A stretch of DNA of 64,000 nt from Diplonema papillatum. Its lineage: Eukaryota > Euglenozoa > Diplonemea > Diplonemida > Diplonemidae. Position numbers and translations under genes: made by a program. Of this stretch, positions 52,963 through 64,000 are shown in pieces; the stretch's first letter is position 1, and every line of letters starts with the position of its first letter. Location: positions 41,641-105,640 of the forward strand of contig JAPJBO010000795.1 in assembly GCA_030068145.1 (NCBI GenBank), written 5' to 3'. The notes beneath the pieces were generated by a model that was given only the letters and a program-made list of their open reading frames with translations, was not told the DNA's origin and ran no database searches.

Positions 52963-53345
52963 TCCGGTTCATCGGGCTCGCCAAGGGGGACCTGGACCGC
53001 GAAAAGTGTTATCGCCCCGGCTTCCGACACGTTTGCGCGAACTTGAAGTGCGCACGAGTCAACCACCTGTCTACATCCACCATCCAGAACTGGCACACAA
53101 ACAATCCGAGACAAAAAAGTAAAAAGGACGCTAACCCAAACAACTTCCGCCGGTAGGGTAATCTTGCCTGAAGAAATCAACTGCCTTCGGGTAGGCTAGT
53201 CTGACACTAGTTGTCGTCGGGGGGGGAAAAAAAGATCCAGTTCATCGGGTCTGCCAGGGGGGGACTCGGGCCGCGACAAGTGTTCTTGCCCCGACTTCCG
53301 CCATGTTTGCGCGAACCTGAAGAGCGCGTGGGTCGACCGCCTGTA
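52963..53345 (+). pseudogene. Two degenerate copies of the TPR-like gene's 3' end
   Basis: The block TTCATCGGGCTCGCCA to GTTTGCGCGAACCTGAAG (52810-52900) recurs at 52970-53060 at high identity and at 53240-53330 more weakly, with offsets of about 160 and 270 bp. Confidence 0.88.
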
Positions 53346-53676
53346 TGGGCGGCCTTCTTAGTTTTCACATTTCTTCTTTTCAGCCACACTACGCACTTCT
53401 TTCCGGCGGCGGGTGCTGCTCCGCCTTCCTCCAGTACGAAACTAGTTCGGCTTCTGCCCTTGCTGGACGTATCTGGGCGCCCTTTCTGCTGTTTGTGGCA
53501 GCTCCTTTCTCCTTTTTACTCGACATTCTGGATGGTGCCTCTCAACCATCCGCTTTCAGAGTTCATCGTTCCGGCGTTGCGGCAAGAAGGCATCTTCACC
53601 GTGCGCTCTAAGCGAACCTCGCTTTAAAAATCGAGCTGCTTCATCGAACACTCGATCCTTAAGCGAACTTTCGCTC
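53346..53676. other. Intergenic stretch
   Basis: Family C-like ends at about 53605-53675 (CTAAGCGAACCTCGCTTTAA and CTTAAGCGAACTTTCGCTC). No exon. Confidence 0.5.
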
Positions 53677-53975
53677 ACCCACAAGGTCGAAAGACAGCAT
53701 TCTGTACGCCGGTCGGAAGCAAAAAAGGAACCACCATGGTGGGCAATTAAAAAAAGCGCAAAGTATGCGCGTCGGACCTCGTCGAGGCGGCGAAGCTGTG
53801 GCTCGAGTACGACCGGGACGACGAGACGCGGGCGGTGGTGGAAGCGGCGCTGGCTGCCGGGGATGACGCGGTCCTCAGCAGCTGCTTCAAGAAGCGGATA
53901 GCCTTCGGCACCGCGGGGCTCCGGGCGCAAGTGGGGCCGGGCACTGCGCGCATGAACACGCTGGCCGCCATGCGC
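53677..53975 (+). pseudogene. Tandem copy of the PGM leader and first-exon start
   Basis: AAGGTCGAAAGACAGCATTC, the start region and about 75 codons (CASDLVEAAKLWLEYDRDD ... RIAFGTAGL) repeat 54516-54805, about 840 bp upstream of the gene. An early stop follows the start codon, and the copy ends at about 53972. Confidence 0.9.
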
Positions 53976-54324
53976 AAAACAAAGAGCCCCCCCCGACCCG
54001 CAAACCCGCAAACCCGTGAATAGGTGCTACGGGAGTATCTGGCAACCGCTGCTTAACAGTGCTTGCTAATCCATGTGGTTCATGTACTTAAAAGAACTCA
54101 ATGCTTAACATGGGCGGTATCTTCGGACAGCACCTCGTAATGTTCGCATCACAAAACAAAGAAGACTGTGAAATGGTTGTTACCTGGTCGGGTTTCCCTC
54201 GCGACCGTTTCCTGAACAATCCTTCACGAAATCCGCGGTTAAATAACCTGGCCTCAGTGGTGCAAGCACCACGCGCTCTTCAAACCCAAAACATTCCCCC
54301 CCCTCCCCGTTACGCACTCGCCTG

Positions 54325-54490
54325 TGCTCTAGTAGCACGGGTGGTCCTGGCTGTGACGAGCTACGTGTGACGAACAGCCGCCTCGAACCATACTCACACT
54401 GCTGTCTTGTCTGCAGACTCTGGATAATCCGCCTGAGGTGGTAGTGGCTTGAAGGACCGAAACGCATATCCATTGCGTTCCCACCGATCA
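54325..54490 (+). repeat. Family F copy before the PGM gene
   Basis: CTAGTAGCACGGGTGGTCC, GACGAACAGCCGCC, then GTGGCTTGAAGGACCGAAAC; parallels 30342-30605. Confidence 0.7.
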
Positions 54491-54579
54491 CCGCAAGCAT
54501 GCACCTACCAACAAACAGGTCGAAAGACAGCATTCTGTACGCCCGTAACGGGATCGTCGGAAACCCAAAAAGGACCACC

Positions 54580-57500
54580 ATGACGGGCGAGCAGAAAAAG
54601 CGCAAAGTATGCGCGTCGGACCTCATCGAGGCGGCGAAGCTGTGGCTCGAGTACGACCGGGACGACGAGACGCGGGCGGTGGTGGAAGCGGCGCTGGCTG
54701 CCGGGGATGACGCGGTCCTCAGCGGCTGCTTCAAGAAGCGGATAGCCTTCGGCACCGCGGGGCTCCGGGCGCAGATGGGGCCGGGCACTGCGCGCATGAA
54801 CACGCTGACCGTCATCCAGGCCACCCAGGGGCTGGTCCGGTACGTCCAGGAGCAGAACAAAGGGCGGAAGGTCCTCGTTGTCATCGGCCACGACGCCCGA
54901 CACCACTCATCGCAGTGGGCCAAGCACGCGGCCGCTGTGTGCGTGGAGGCCGGCGCCGACTTTCACCTGTACGACACCATTGTACCGACTCCCTTCGTGC
55001 CGTTTGCGGTGACCCGTCTCCAAGCTCAAGCTGGCATCATGATTACCGCATCGCACAACCCGAAGGACGACAACGGGTACAAAGTGTACTGGCGGAACGG
55101 AGTGCAGATCATCCCCCCTCTCGACACCGACATCGAGCGTTCCATCGTCGCCAACCAGAAGCCTTGGAGCCCGAAGGTGTGGCAAGCCGACATCCGGCCG
55201 CACGCCGAAGCCAGCCAGCGGCTGCTCCGCGAGTACTTGGAAACGGTCACGCGCACGCTGTGCAGCCAAAGAGTCGCCAACGCCTTGTCCCGACCCCTCT
55301 TCTGCTACACCCCCGTGCACGGCGTCGGCCTCCACGCAACGATGTCCCTATTCCGCATGTTCGGGCTGCCCGCACCCGTCGTGCCCGAATCGCAAGCCAA
55401 CGCAGACCCGGACTTCCCCACAGCGCCGTTTCCGAATCCGGAAGAAAAGGGTATACCGACCTCTACTACTGGGGGGGGGAAAGGGGAAAAATCAATTTGC
55501 CCCTTGCTCTTTCTCGCGAAAGGAAGGTCGGTCCTGCTTCAGAGTAGATCAGCTGCTCTCGCTTGAAGGGCCTGTAGAACCTGGCACAGACGAAGATCAT
55601 CGTCAGGGATTCGACTTCACGTTTTCCCAGGCGATTGAAGGAACCGGCAATCACAGAACACGCAACAAGGAGGAGAGTATTATTAGCGAGGTGCGTGACA
55701 CAGGATCATAGAGGGATATCGGTGCATCTTCTGGCCTCATCGCACTGGCTTGGGTCTTTGATTGCTGCTAGTGAACCCTGGACAAGAAAATGAGGAAGGA
55801 GTGGCAGCCATTCTTTGATCCTGTTGGCTCGGGCGGGTTCAGGAGTGCTACCGGATAGTTGCAGTCGTGCAAGACCCATCTCCACCCGAGTTCTCGGGGT
55901 CGGCTCGGGGTGGTCGTCTCAGAACAGCCATGCGCCTTGCTCCTATCCCTTCAGTAAACTGCAGGGCACATGCTTCTCCGCCACTCTATTCCTTCAGTAA
56001 ACTGCAAGGGGCACATGCTTATCCGCCACTCTATTCCTTCAGTAGACTGCAAGGGGCACATACTTCTCCGCCACTCTATTACTTCAGTAAACTGCAAGGG
56101 GCACATGCTTCTCCGCCACTTACATGTATAAACTCGCGACAATCCAAGGGCAACACGGCCACACAGGTGTGCTGGACCAGGCGCAGCAGAAAGCCGACGC
56201 TGCTGGCGTTCCGCTGGTCATCGCAAACGACCCGGACGCGGACAGGATGGCGGTCAGCGAAAAGGGACCCGACGGCACGTGGCTGCCCTTCTCGGGCAAC
56301 GAGATCGGCGCGATGCTCGGCGCGTGGGCCTGGGAGAAGAAGCCGGCCGGCGTCCCCGGCGACAAGTGCTATATGCTGGCGAGCGCCGTCAGCAGCAAGT
56401 TCCTGAAAACGATGGCAGACGCGGAGGGGTTCCGCTTCGAAGCGACCCTCACGGGCTTCAAGTGGATGGGCAACCGAACCGTCGACCTCACCGCCGACGG
56501 CAACACCGTTCTTTTCGCCTTCGAGGTTTGCCCCCCCCCATCCAAGTCTGCGTTCAAGAAGAAACACGAGACGAGAAACGAGGTGCACACAACACCGCGG
56601 TGAAAAAACATAGGGGGCTAGTCCCTCAAGGTTTCATACCCCACTTTGGGAGCCGTACACTCCTCTTTTTACCACTTTCTATTTTGCATCCCTTTCCTAG
56701 ACGACATCTTCCTCGAAGAAGACTTGATGCTAGCATCAACCATGCATGAGAGGCAGTGCTCTGCCTAAACATTAAACTATGATTTTTCCTCCCTCTCTAA
56801 TTTTAGCATAGCTTGCATGAAACCCGAGACGAAGAACGAGGAGCACGCAACACCGCGGTGAAAATAAGATCCAAAGGGCCAGTCCCTCAAAGCTTTCATA
56901 CCCTTCTGAGGGAGTCCCACACTCCCTTCTTCGAAGAAGACTGTGATGCTAGTATCAATCGTACATGAGTGAGGCAGGATTCGTGCTTAGCACGATGATT
57001 AAGCCGATGATGGGATCCGTGCGAATGGATCCGGAGATCGCTTTCCTTCTTTTTCTGCCGTCATGGCGACAGGTCCAATGCGCGTGTGTGGGGGCCCAAG
57101 ACCAAATTCAAAGCGAATTTCTTCTTGGTGTCGGTTGCAACGCTTAACAAACCCAAACTTGGCTAGCCCGTAGTAAAAGTGTATATTCATACCTACTACC
57201 CTCATACTACCCGCCTCACAGCCTCAATGGTCAACCGGAGACCTTAAAACACCGAACCTCTAAACCACAATAAACGCTACAAACCCAACGCTTGCAGGAG
57301 GCCATTGGGTACATGATGGGCGCCCCCGGCATTCTGGATAAAGATGGCGTCAGTGCGGCTGCAGCCATGGGCGAACTCGCCGTGTCGTGCTACAATGACC
57401 GAGGGATCACGCTGCGTGAGTACGTCACCGGCCTCTTCGTGAAGTACGGCTGGCATGTCAGCATCAACTCTTACTACATCAGCAACGACGCGGCCGTCAC

Positions 57501-58996
57501 GAAACAGGTGTGCCCTTCTGTTTCCGGAGGGTGCGGACACTCCAGTCTTGCAGCATCCGCCCGTATGGGCATGCATTTGTCTTTTTTTCAGGCGATTCTT
57601 TTAGGTACCAGGGAAAGCCTGCTGCACGGGAGCCAAGCTTCACGTGTTCGGCGGTACTGCAGAGCCACGGGCCTACGGGTCAAGTGGCTACCGATTTCCC
57701 AAACTAAAGCATCAAGGCTTGGCGTACCTTGGGGCTTGGCGCTCGCGCTGAACACAAGCTCGTCGAGACGGTCAGCCGCAGGGCAGAGCGGACGGGGTTG
57801 TGGCACTGTGCTGCCTCCGGCTCAAGCTTTGCAAGCTGTGGTTGACCGTCACGTTCCTGGACCAGGAGCGGCCTTTTTCTTTTTCTTCTTCTTTCTTCTT
57901 CAGGCGATTCTTTTCATGTCGGTCTTGCTTTATCGATACCATTGACACCTTATTCGAGACAAGTTGGCATGCTGTTTTCCATGTGCTCGTGGCCACATAA
58001 GAGCGTGAGGTGGAACCTGCATTTTTTGTTGTTTAATCACCTGCTTTGTAGGAAATACTTGAGGAGGCTGCCAGCTGCAAAAGATCAAAGGAGGTAAATG
58101 GGCTGTAGCCCACACGAAACACAGGTGAATCTGGGTTTAGTGGCGGGCGTAAGCGTTCAACAAAAAAGACCCGCTTTGTAGTTGTATTGTTTCTCCCTCT
58201 CTAGCCTCCTTCGAAGGAAGCACACGCAATAAAAGGCGGGCGCTTGTGCCGCACCCGAACGCTAAAACAATCCATCACAGATTTTTGCCCGCATCAAGAA
58301 CTGGCCTGAAAAGAAGGTAGTCGAAGCAAACGGCAACAAGTATCCGGGCGAGCTTGGCGGCGTCGAAGTGCAAAGTGTTCAGGATTACGATGTCGGGTAT
58401 CCTTTTTCAGTACCGACTACCACTGGTTTGCCCTGTGAGCACAACGTAGTGTCCTTTTTCAGTACCAAGTTTGCCCTCACAACGTATTCATGAAATCAGG
58501 TTCGGGACTCAAACGCACCAAACACACGCAGCTCGGACAGCTTCATGACGACATTTCACTTCAAAAACAAAGCGACGATTACTCTGAGGACCTCCGGAAC
58601 AGAGCCCAAAATAAAGTATGCCTGCACCTGTGCATCGTTGGCATGGAGAAGAAAATGTTCGTTTTGTTGTACCTCTGAAAAGAAACAGTCGCCCTCGCGT
58701 GTGTGAAAACAGTCAGAAGGATGACAGAATGATAGAGTTCCGCTTACACACAAGTCAAACCTCACAATACTGGGGGCGGGCCTGCAGATGGAGCGAGTAT
58801 TACCGCCGCGGAGGTTTCCAGCTCGTCCGAGTCTCACGCCCAAGGATTTTTTAACCATTATTGCAGGTACTACTCGGAAATGGTTGACCCGAAGGGCGCC
58901 GACGGTGCGCGAAGGACGCTGGACAAGTTGGTCAGCGCCTGCGTCGAGGCTTGTTTGCAACCGGAGGTCAACGGCCTCCTGCCGGCGCGTGGGTGA
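54580..58996 (+). CDS. PGM2: Phosphoglucomutase, PGM2 type
   Basis: Exons 54580-55450, 56167-56525, 57298-57507, 58281-58391, 58500-58615 and 58867-58996 give 598 residues (human PGM2 612). The enzyme interconverts glucose- or pentose-1- and -5/6-phosphates in the cytosol. All landmarks are present: phospho-serine Ser158 in TASHNPKDDNGYK, the metal loop DPDADR (Asp312, 314, 316), the sugar loop EEAIGYM across the exon 2-3 junction, and the phosphate-binding RTSGTEPKIKYY across the exon 5-6 junction. FGTAGLRAQMGPG and PTPFVPFAV are also typical. Start: ATG at 54580 in ACCACCATG. The exon 4 donor (GAT|GTCGGG) is the only weak site: the better GTATCC 5 bp on breaks the phase. Introns contain a 46-bp minisatellite, a SINE, and families A and D. 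Confidence 0.93.
55935..56122 (+). repeat. ~46-bp minisatellite before the PGM exon 2 acceptor
   Basis: Four units of CTTCAGTAAACTGCAAGGGG plus CACATGCTTCTCCGCCACTC. Contains repeated TTCAG acceptor-like sites, but the used AG is at 56166. Confidence 0.85.
57215..57279 (+). repeat. Family D right end, 18 nt before the PGM exon 3 acceptor
   Basis: CAATGGTCAACCGGAGACC, ACCGAACCTCTAAACCACAA and AACGCTA; the acceptor AG is at 57296-57297. Same layout as delta-tubulin intron 2. Confidence 0.75.
57587..57914 (+). mobile_element. Family G SINE-like retroposon, full length (copy 6)
   Basis: Body 57603-57898 between perfect 16-bp direct repeats TTCAGGCGATTCTTTT (57587-57602, 57899-57914). The tail CTTTTTCTTCTTCTTTC is clear. 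Inserted in PGM intron 3. Confidence 0.92.
58053..58225 (+). repeat. Family A MITE-like element, right end lost (PGM intron 3)
   Basis: AAATACTTGAGGAGGCTGCC to CTCCTTCGAAGGAAGCAC; the CTCGAGTATTT end is missing. It lies about 55 bp before the exon 4 acceptor. Confidence 0.75.
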
Positions 58997-60749
58997 CCGG
59001 TGTCGCGCCAAATGGGTTCACACGATTGAAGCTGCTGATCCCTGCTGCTGACCACACGAAGCGGCATGAAGCAAAACATGAAAAAATAACGCACGCGGGA
59101 AGGGAAAGGGGGGAGCGCAAAGGCTCCCATTGTTTCTCTGGGCTTGGCGCCGCTCTACACGCCGGCTACCCGTCGGTCGGACTGTCATTAGTCTTCGAAG
59201 AAGCAAGTTTCTTTTCCGAATCTGCTCATCGACACCGGCTAATGGAGCTTCGGCAGCTGTGCAATGAACGGAAGACACACAGCCCTGCACCTTCGTGAAC
59301 AGCTGCAGTTTCTAACTAGTACCGCCGCCTGTGCCCTGTGCAACTATCGTCCAGTGGTAGACACAGTGGCAAAAATGGACGCGAACGCAAAGACCTCCGG
59401 ATTGTTAAACGCGCACAGGCTCATGCCCGACAGCAATTCTTCTACGATACTCGTCTTGAAAGACGGACCGATGAGTCTAGCACGTGCGAGGCTCAGGGCC
59501 GCAAGCCGTGCGAGACATGACAATCCTTAAAGGCGCAGCACAGCCCGACCCTTTATTGACAAGGGATTTGTGGTCAAGTACACTTGTCTCCGACTTGCAA
59601 AGCTACACCACATGTCTCTCTTAGTGTAGTCACCTGGACCGAAAGGGGCAACTCAATCGGAGACCTGCCAAGCAAGCTAAAAAGAAACGGGTGCCCGCGT
59701 CTTTTTCTTGGTGCCCAAGCACCGAGAACCAGAATGCTGTCCGCCCCCGCCCCTGTGCATTTTTAAGTGTGGCCACCCGCGCCACGAAACGTTTTCGCTT
59801 CCTTCCGCTAACCACTAACGCCCGTTTCTCAGTGCCGCCCTCCCGCGCTGGCTACTTTTTCTCTTTTCCTTGACGAGCACGCCGTTCCTTTCGTTGAAGT
59901 ACCCTTCGTGGCTCTTGGTGGGCGTGGGTTTTGTCAGGTCGTGACCGCCGTCGTCGCAGGGATACAAGAAGGTTGAAGTATGGCTAAAGATAAAGTGGTG
60001 TCACCTGAGGGGGTAATCTCAGGGCCGCCCACGTGATAAGCCGTTAAGCAGCGGCTGCCGGCTTTTCCCGTGACACCTTTTATATGTACGTTGGGAAGGT
60101 ATATCGGCCACCTGCTCTCAACTCACTTTAAGTCACGCGCAGTCCTCTGCGGAAGAAGTGCGCGTCTCGGGCAAGCATTACGCCAACGTATACACCATCG
60201 CACGGCATTCCGTACCCAAAAGAGAACGTAAATAATCTGCAGGCGATGACCTGCAAAGCTGACTGCGGCGGTGCCTGATCAAATAACCTTGGATAGGCGG
60301 GTATCCGGGATGGTGTAAGTGTACGCATCACCACCTAGTAGATACGTAGCATCAGGACATCCGCAGCCCGTATCAGAGGTTGGGTACGACCAGCACCACC
60401 CATCCAAGCCGCACCGCAGAATGGTGATACAACTACTACGGTCTGCCTACCAGACGGGTATACGGGGTGGACATTTATCGCATAGCATGTACCTCTGCTC
60501 CTCTTTTGTCTCTGGCTTTGGCACCAGCATTGAACCCCGGCAACGGTGCGTCAAACGCGACCGTTTTGGTGCCCTTTCTAGCCCCGGCACTACCCCCCCC
60601 GCGCGTCTCGCGACGTTATCTTCGGAGACTTCGAGTGTCTTTGTGTCACAACTGCCGTTTTCCGTCGAACCACCCCTCCTCGGAGTGCAGGAACTGCTTT
60701 CGTGAAACGGCCTGGCGGGGGGCCGTTGAGAAAGGAGGGCGCGGGCACA
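58997..60749. other. Intergenic stretch between PGM and CSN2
   Basis: No gene recognised. 59970-60012 (GAAGTATGGCTAAAGATAAA, GTGGTGTCACCTGAG) is the reverse complement of 51020-51062. Confidence 0.5.
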
Positions 60750-63700
60750 ATGAGTGACGACGAATACGTGTACGAAGAGGACGAAGAATACGCGTCAGAG
60801 GGGGCCGAGGAGAACGACGATGCGTTGGAGGGGATATACTACGACGCGAAGGACAAGATCGAAGACGAGCCGGGGGAGGCAGTAAAAGGCTTTCTGGCGC
60901 TGTTGGACAGAGACGAAGACGAGACGAACTACCCCAAATGGGCCTGGAAGGCGATGAAACGCCTCGTACGCGTCTACTTTAAGTTGCAAAAGTTCGACGA
61001 AATGACGGCCATGTACCGAAGACTGCTCAGGTATGAGCACCGTTTCTGAGTCGTAGCATACACACAAGAGCTCTTTGCATGGTCTACGTTTGTTTTGCAT
61101 CATCAGTTTTGCATTAGACGAACCTGCGAGAACAAAACAGCGAACGGGGGTGACATGAGGAAAGTGTCCCGCCATTCAGGACAGCTGACGAGATCCACAA
61201 ACGTAAAGGGGGGGGGGGAGGGTCGAAAAGTAACAGCTATTTTGACACACGTCTGGTTGCCTAAGACACTGCCACTACTTGATCCTGCTACTGTTCGGCT
61301 ACCCGGAACTTTTTTTAGTATTTGACAATCCTGGACATGGTTTCAGGTGGCAAATTGGCTCTTCCTAAACCGCCCAAGAAGGTCCTACTTGGGCGGTTCA
61401 GTTTCCTCACACGTTGCGTGTGGCTAAAAAAAAAAAAAAAAAAATACCGACTGCGTCGCCCAAGAAACAGTCAATAAAGCACCCCACAGGTACGAATGGA
61501 GCGGGCGGACGCGAAACGACACGGAGAAGGCGATCAACAAACTTCTCGACCTCACGTCGGGCGCAGCAGGGAGCACATCAGCGGTCACGGCCGCCATGTA
61601 CGAGATCACGACGGAGTACGTCGGCGAAGGCGCCCGGAACGAGAAGCTGTGGTTCGCCATCAAGATGAAGTCGGCCCAAGTGCAGCTGGACAACAACGAC
61701 CACCAGCAGTGCAAGAAGACACTGGCGGAGCTCAAGGACAGCTGCCGCATGGCCGACAGCCCGGGCTCCTGGGATAAGAAAAAAGGTATGTGCGATTGGC
61801 TGCGTTCCAGGTCTTGCCATTTCCAGCTACGGATCGCGGCTGCAATCCTATTTCTCTCAATCTGGGCATGAGTTTTAGCTCTCGTTTGAGAAGCCTGTCA
61901 CGTGGGTTGAGGTTGAACTCAATGCTTAACAAAATTTGACGTGGGCGGCTGTAGATCTACATCTGAATGACACCTCAACCACAATATGTTGTCGACAACA
62001 AACAAGTAAAAGAATAAAACAAAACTACGCATTTCTTTGTTCTCCTACGACTTAGTCCCCTCACATCCAGACCACTCCGGAAATCCAGAAAACGGGGTCG
62101 GATGCTCTATGAGCGGTGGTAATGGTGCCTTGCAAGCAATCTCTTCATCGGGATGAAAGCGCTTACGCCATACGCACACAGGTGGTCCACCGATGTTACT
62201 GTGGCCAAACCAGCGTGCCCAAAGCAGGCGTTCGCCGTTAATGATAAAGCATCCTCGGGTGCGATGTGCCGCCTGTGTAAAGACACTCAGCTGTTGCACA
62301 GGGCCGAAAACCCCGCGCAGCTTACGCGAAACAGAAGTCTTGAGCTTAACATACACACGCACACACACAGGAACACAGCTGATGACCATTTTCGCCACCG
62401 AAATCCAGCTTTATCAAGGGCTCGGCGACTTCGAGAAGCTAAAAAATTTGTACCACGAAGCAATGGCCGTCGAGGGAGCGATCCCGCCGCCGAAGATCAC
62501 CGGCATCATAAAAGAAGCCGGCGGCAAAATGTACATGGAGCAAGACGACTACGAACAGGCGAACGAGGCCTTCTTCCAGGCGTTCAAGCACTACGACGAG
62601 GCGGGACACCCGCGCCGCATCCAGTGCCTCCGCTACCTGGTGGTGGCTAATATGGTATGAACACCGTGTTTTTTGATCCCGACGATTACGGGTCTTAGCT
62701 TACCCTCCTCGTCGTTCGTGGCAGACACACGTACATTTGTTTTGGATCATCAGTTTCGCGTCAGAACGAAGCAGCAAACAGGTGCGAGGAGGAGAGACTG
62801 TATGTCGTAGTCCTGGAAGATCATTATCAACCGACGACTATCATACCGCATGTTTCCTTTTCTTTTTCGGCAGGCCGGCATGCACCTCATTAGCACCCAC
62901 CAATCAGATGAGTCGAAGCAAGATCAATCCCTTCGACTGCCAAGAAGCGAAGCCGTACAAAACTGACCCGGAAATAGCAGTTATGACCGACCTGGTGGAA
63001 GCAGCTAACAACAAAAACATCACCGCCTTCGAAAACATTCTGAAGCAGAACCTTCGGTACTTTCTTTTTCTTCGGTACTAAGTACGAACGATATTGCGGG
63101 TTGTCCATTTGTTTCTTGTTCCTGCGAAAGACATAGGAGGCTGATCAGAATCCTTGAGTGGGATAAACACACAGCCCGTTGCTTCGTTTACCACAGTGCA
63201 AGCCCCAACTCCGGAAATGTTCCGAGTTCTTGGCAAATTCAAAGTCTTGCTTTCACTTCATTAGCCCTATGATGATTAAACTAAGCCTTTCCCCCTGCAA
63301 CAGCATGATCACGTCGGATCCACTCATCGACAAGTACATTTCGCCACTCCTCAGAACTGTGAGGATGCAGGTTTGTATTTTTCGGTTTATTCAGCCGCTC
63401 CATCAAAAGAAGGATCGCAGCATGGTTTCCGACCCGTCGGTGTTCCCCGCCGGTGGGCAGGAAGCAAAGACCGTTTGCATACATCCAGCGTGGGTGGGAA
63501 GCCCTTTGCCTCTGCAATGCTTAAAGGGCTGGAGGGAGAAGGTACCCAGAGATTCTCTTACCTTGTGTAACCACCGCCGTTAAGAACACTCAGAGCACAA
63601 AGGATATCTTCCCATATTGAAGGTCACCCGGAGACTTGGGAACCCCGAAGTTTCAAGCGAACTCTCACTCTGAAAAACCTTAACTTTGAAAATCAGGTGC

Positions 63701-63891
63701 TGCAACAGAACGTCAAAGGATATACGACGATCAGGTTGGCGTACCTGGCAGACGACTTGTCGATTCCGGAGGCTGAAGTCGAAGAGCTTCTCGTGGCGAT
63801 GCTTCTCGACGATGAGCTCTCAGGGGGTATAGATCAGGTGCGTTTGTTGTCTGAAAATATTCCAGAGGGGAGGTTCAAGCTGCAGGACTGA
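60750..63891 (+). CDS. CSN2: COP9 signalosome subunit 2
   Basis: Exons 60750-61030, 61490-61785, 62371-62654, 62908-63056, 63304-63370 and 63697-63891 (phases 2,1,0,2,0) give 423 residues (human 443). CSN2 is a scaffold of the complex that removes NEDD8 from cullin ligases. Evidence: acidic start [20 protein letters not shown]-like helices ([16 protein letters not shown]; human KLTNFPEMMNRYKQLL); [19 protein letters not shown] (human GGKMHLREGEFEKAHTDFF); [18 protein letters not shown], almost identical to human; and a C-terminal PCI winged helix ([26 protein letters not shown]). The C terminus is about 20 residues short. A donor-like CAG|GTGCGT lies in the last exon at IDQ|V, so a further exon beyond the window is possible. 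Intron 5 ends in a family C repeat. Confidence 0.94.
62004..62038 (+). repeat. 35-bp exact repeat of 2727-2761
   Basis: CAAGTAAAAGAATAAAACAA then AACTACGCATTTCTT, identical at the two sites, inside CSN2 intron 2 and before a family A right end respectively. Confidence 0.75.
63540..63673 (+). repeat. Family C right half, 23 nt before the CSN2 exon 6 acceptor
   Basis: TACCTTGTGTAACCACCGCC, GGTCACCCGGAGACTTGG, AGTTTCAAGCGAACTCTC and CTCTGA; the acceptor AG is at 63695-63696. Confidence 0.77.
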
Positions 63892-64000
63892 AGAGAAGCC
63901 TTCAGGGAAGCCATGTGAGGACCACCGGGCGCCTGGGGGGCTCTCACATATCTGCTGCGACACGGCGTGTAAAACTAGTGGCTGTGTAGCTTGTGTGTTG

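Overview
The window is nuclear DNA from a unicellular, flagellated eukaryote. Genes are split by GT-AG introns, coding exons are GC-rich at third positions, non-coding DNA is crowded with short repeats, and a delta-tubulin gene implies basal bodies with triplet microtubules. I count eleven supportable genes and all lie on the + strand. One-way gene order, repeat-built introns and local tandem copies recall the dinoflagellate lineage (including parasitic syndinians), but that is inference; haptophytes or other protists are not excluded.

Layout: 487-1703, last exon of a nucleoside-phosphorylase-like protein; 5421-9331, delta-tubulin; 12410-14212, intronless lipoxygenase with all five iron ligands; 14999-18129, broken DIRS-like tyrosine-recombinase retroelement on the minus strand; 20702-20990, small PIP-box protein; 21000-27700, gene-poor repeats with a ~450 bp CA microsatellite; 28038-34194, four-exon polycystin-type channel; 34195-41880, gene-poor, with nested inverted-repeat elements; 41913-43580, unknown basic protein; 44781-45902, ankyrin-repeat protein; 47256-48233, Ulp1/SENP-type protease; 50343-52962, TPR-like protein; 54580-58996, phosphoglucomutase of the PGM2 type in six exons; 60750-63891, COP9 signalosome subunit 2 in six exons. 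These genes do not form a pathway; they are a mix of housekeeping, cytoskeletal and signalling functions.

Two architectural themes stand out. First, gene ends are 'stuttered': degenerate tandem copies of a terminal exon lie just outside the intact gene in at least seven cases (both ends of delta-tubulin, the 5' end of PGM, the 3' ends of the 41913 gene, the ankyrin, Ulp1 and TPR genes). Second, introns are largely built of short repeat families: terminal-inverted-repeat elements sharing AAATACT ends, a SINE-like family with 12-17 bp target duplications, and a family whose right end lies 16-26 nt before the splice acceptor in four introns of four different genes. Two 18S-rRNA-derived fragments are also present.

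Exon boundaries were set by reading frame, GT/AG sites and remembered family sequences; no alignment was run. Repeat families are labelled A to H and K for cross-reference.
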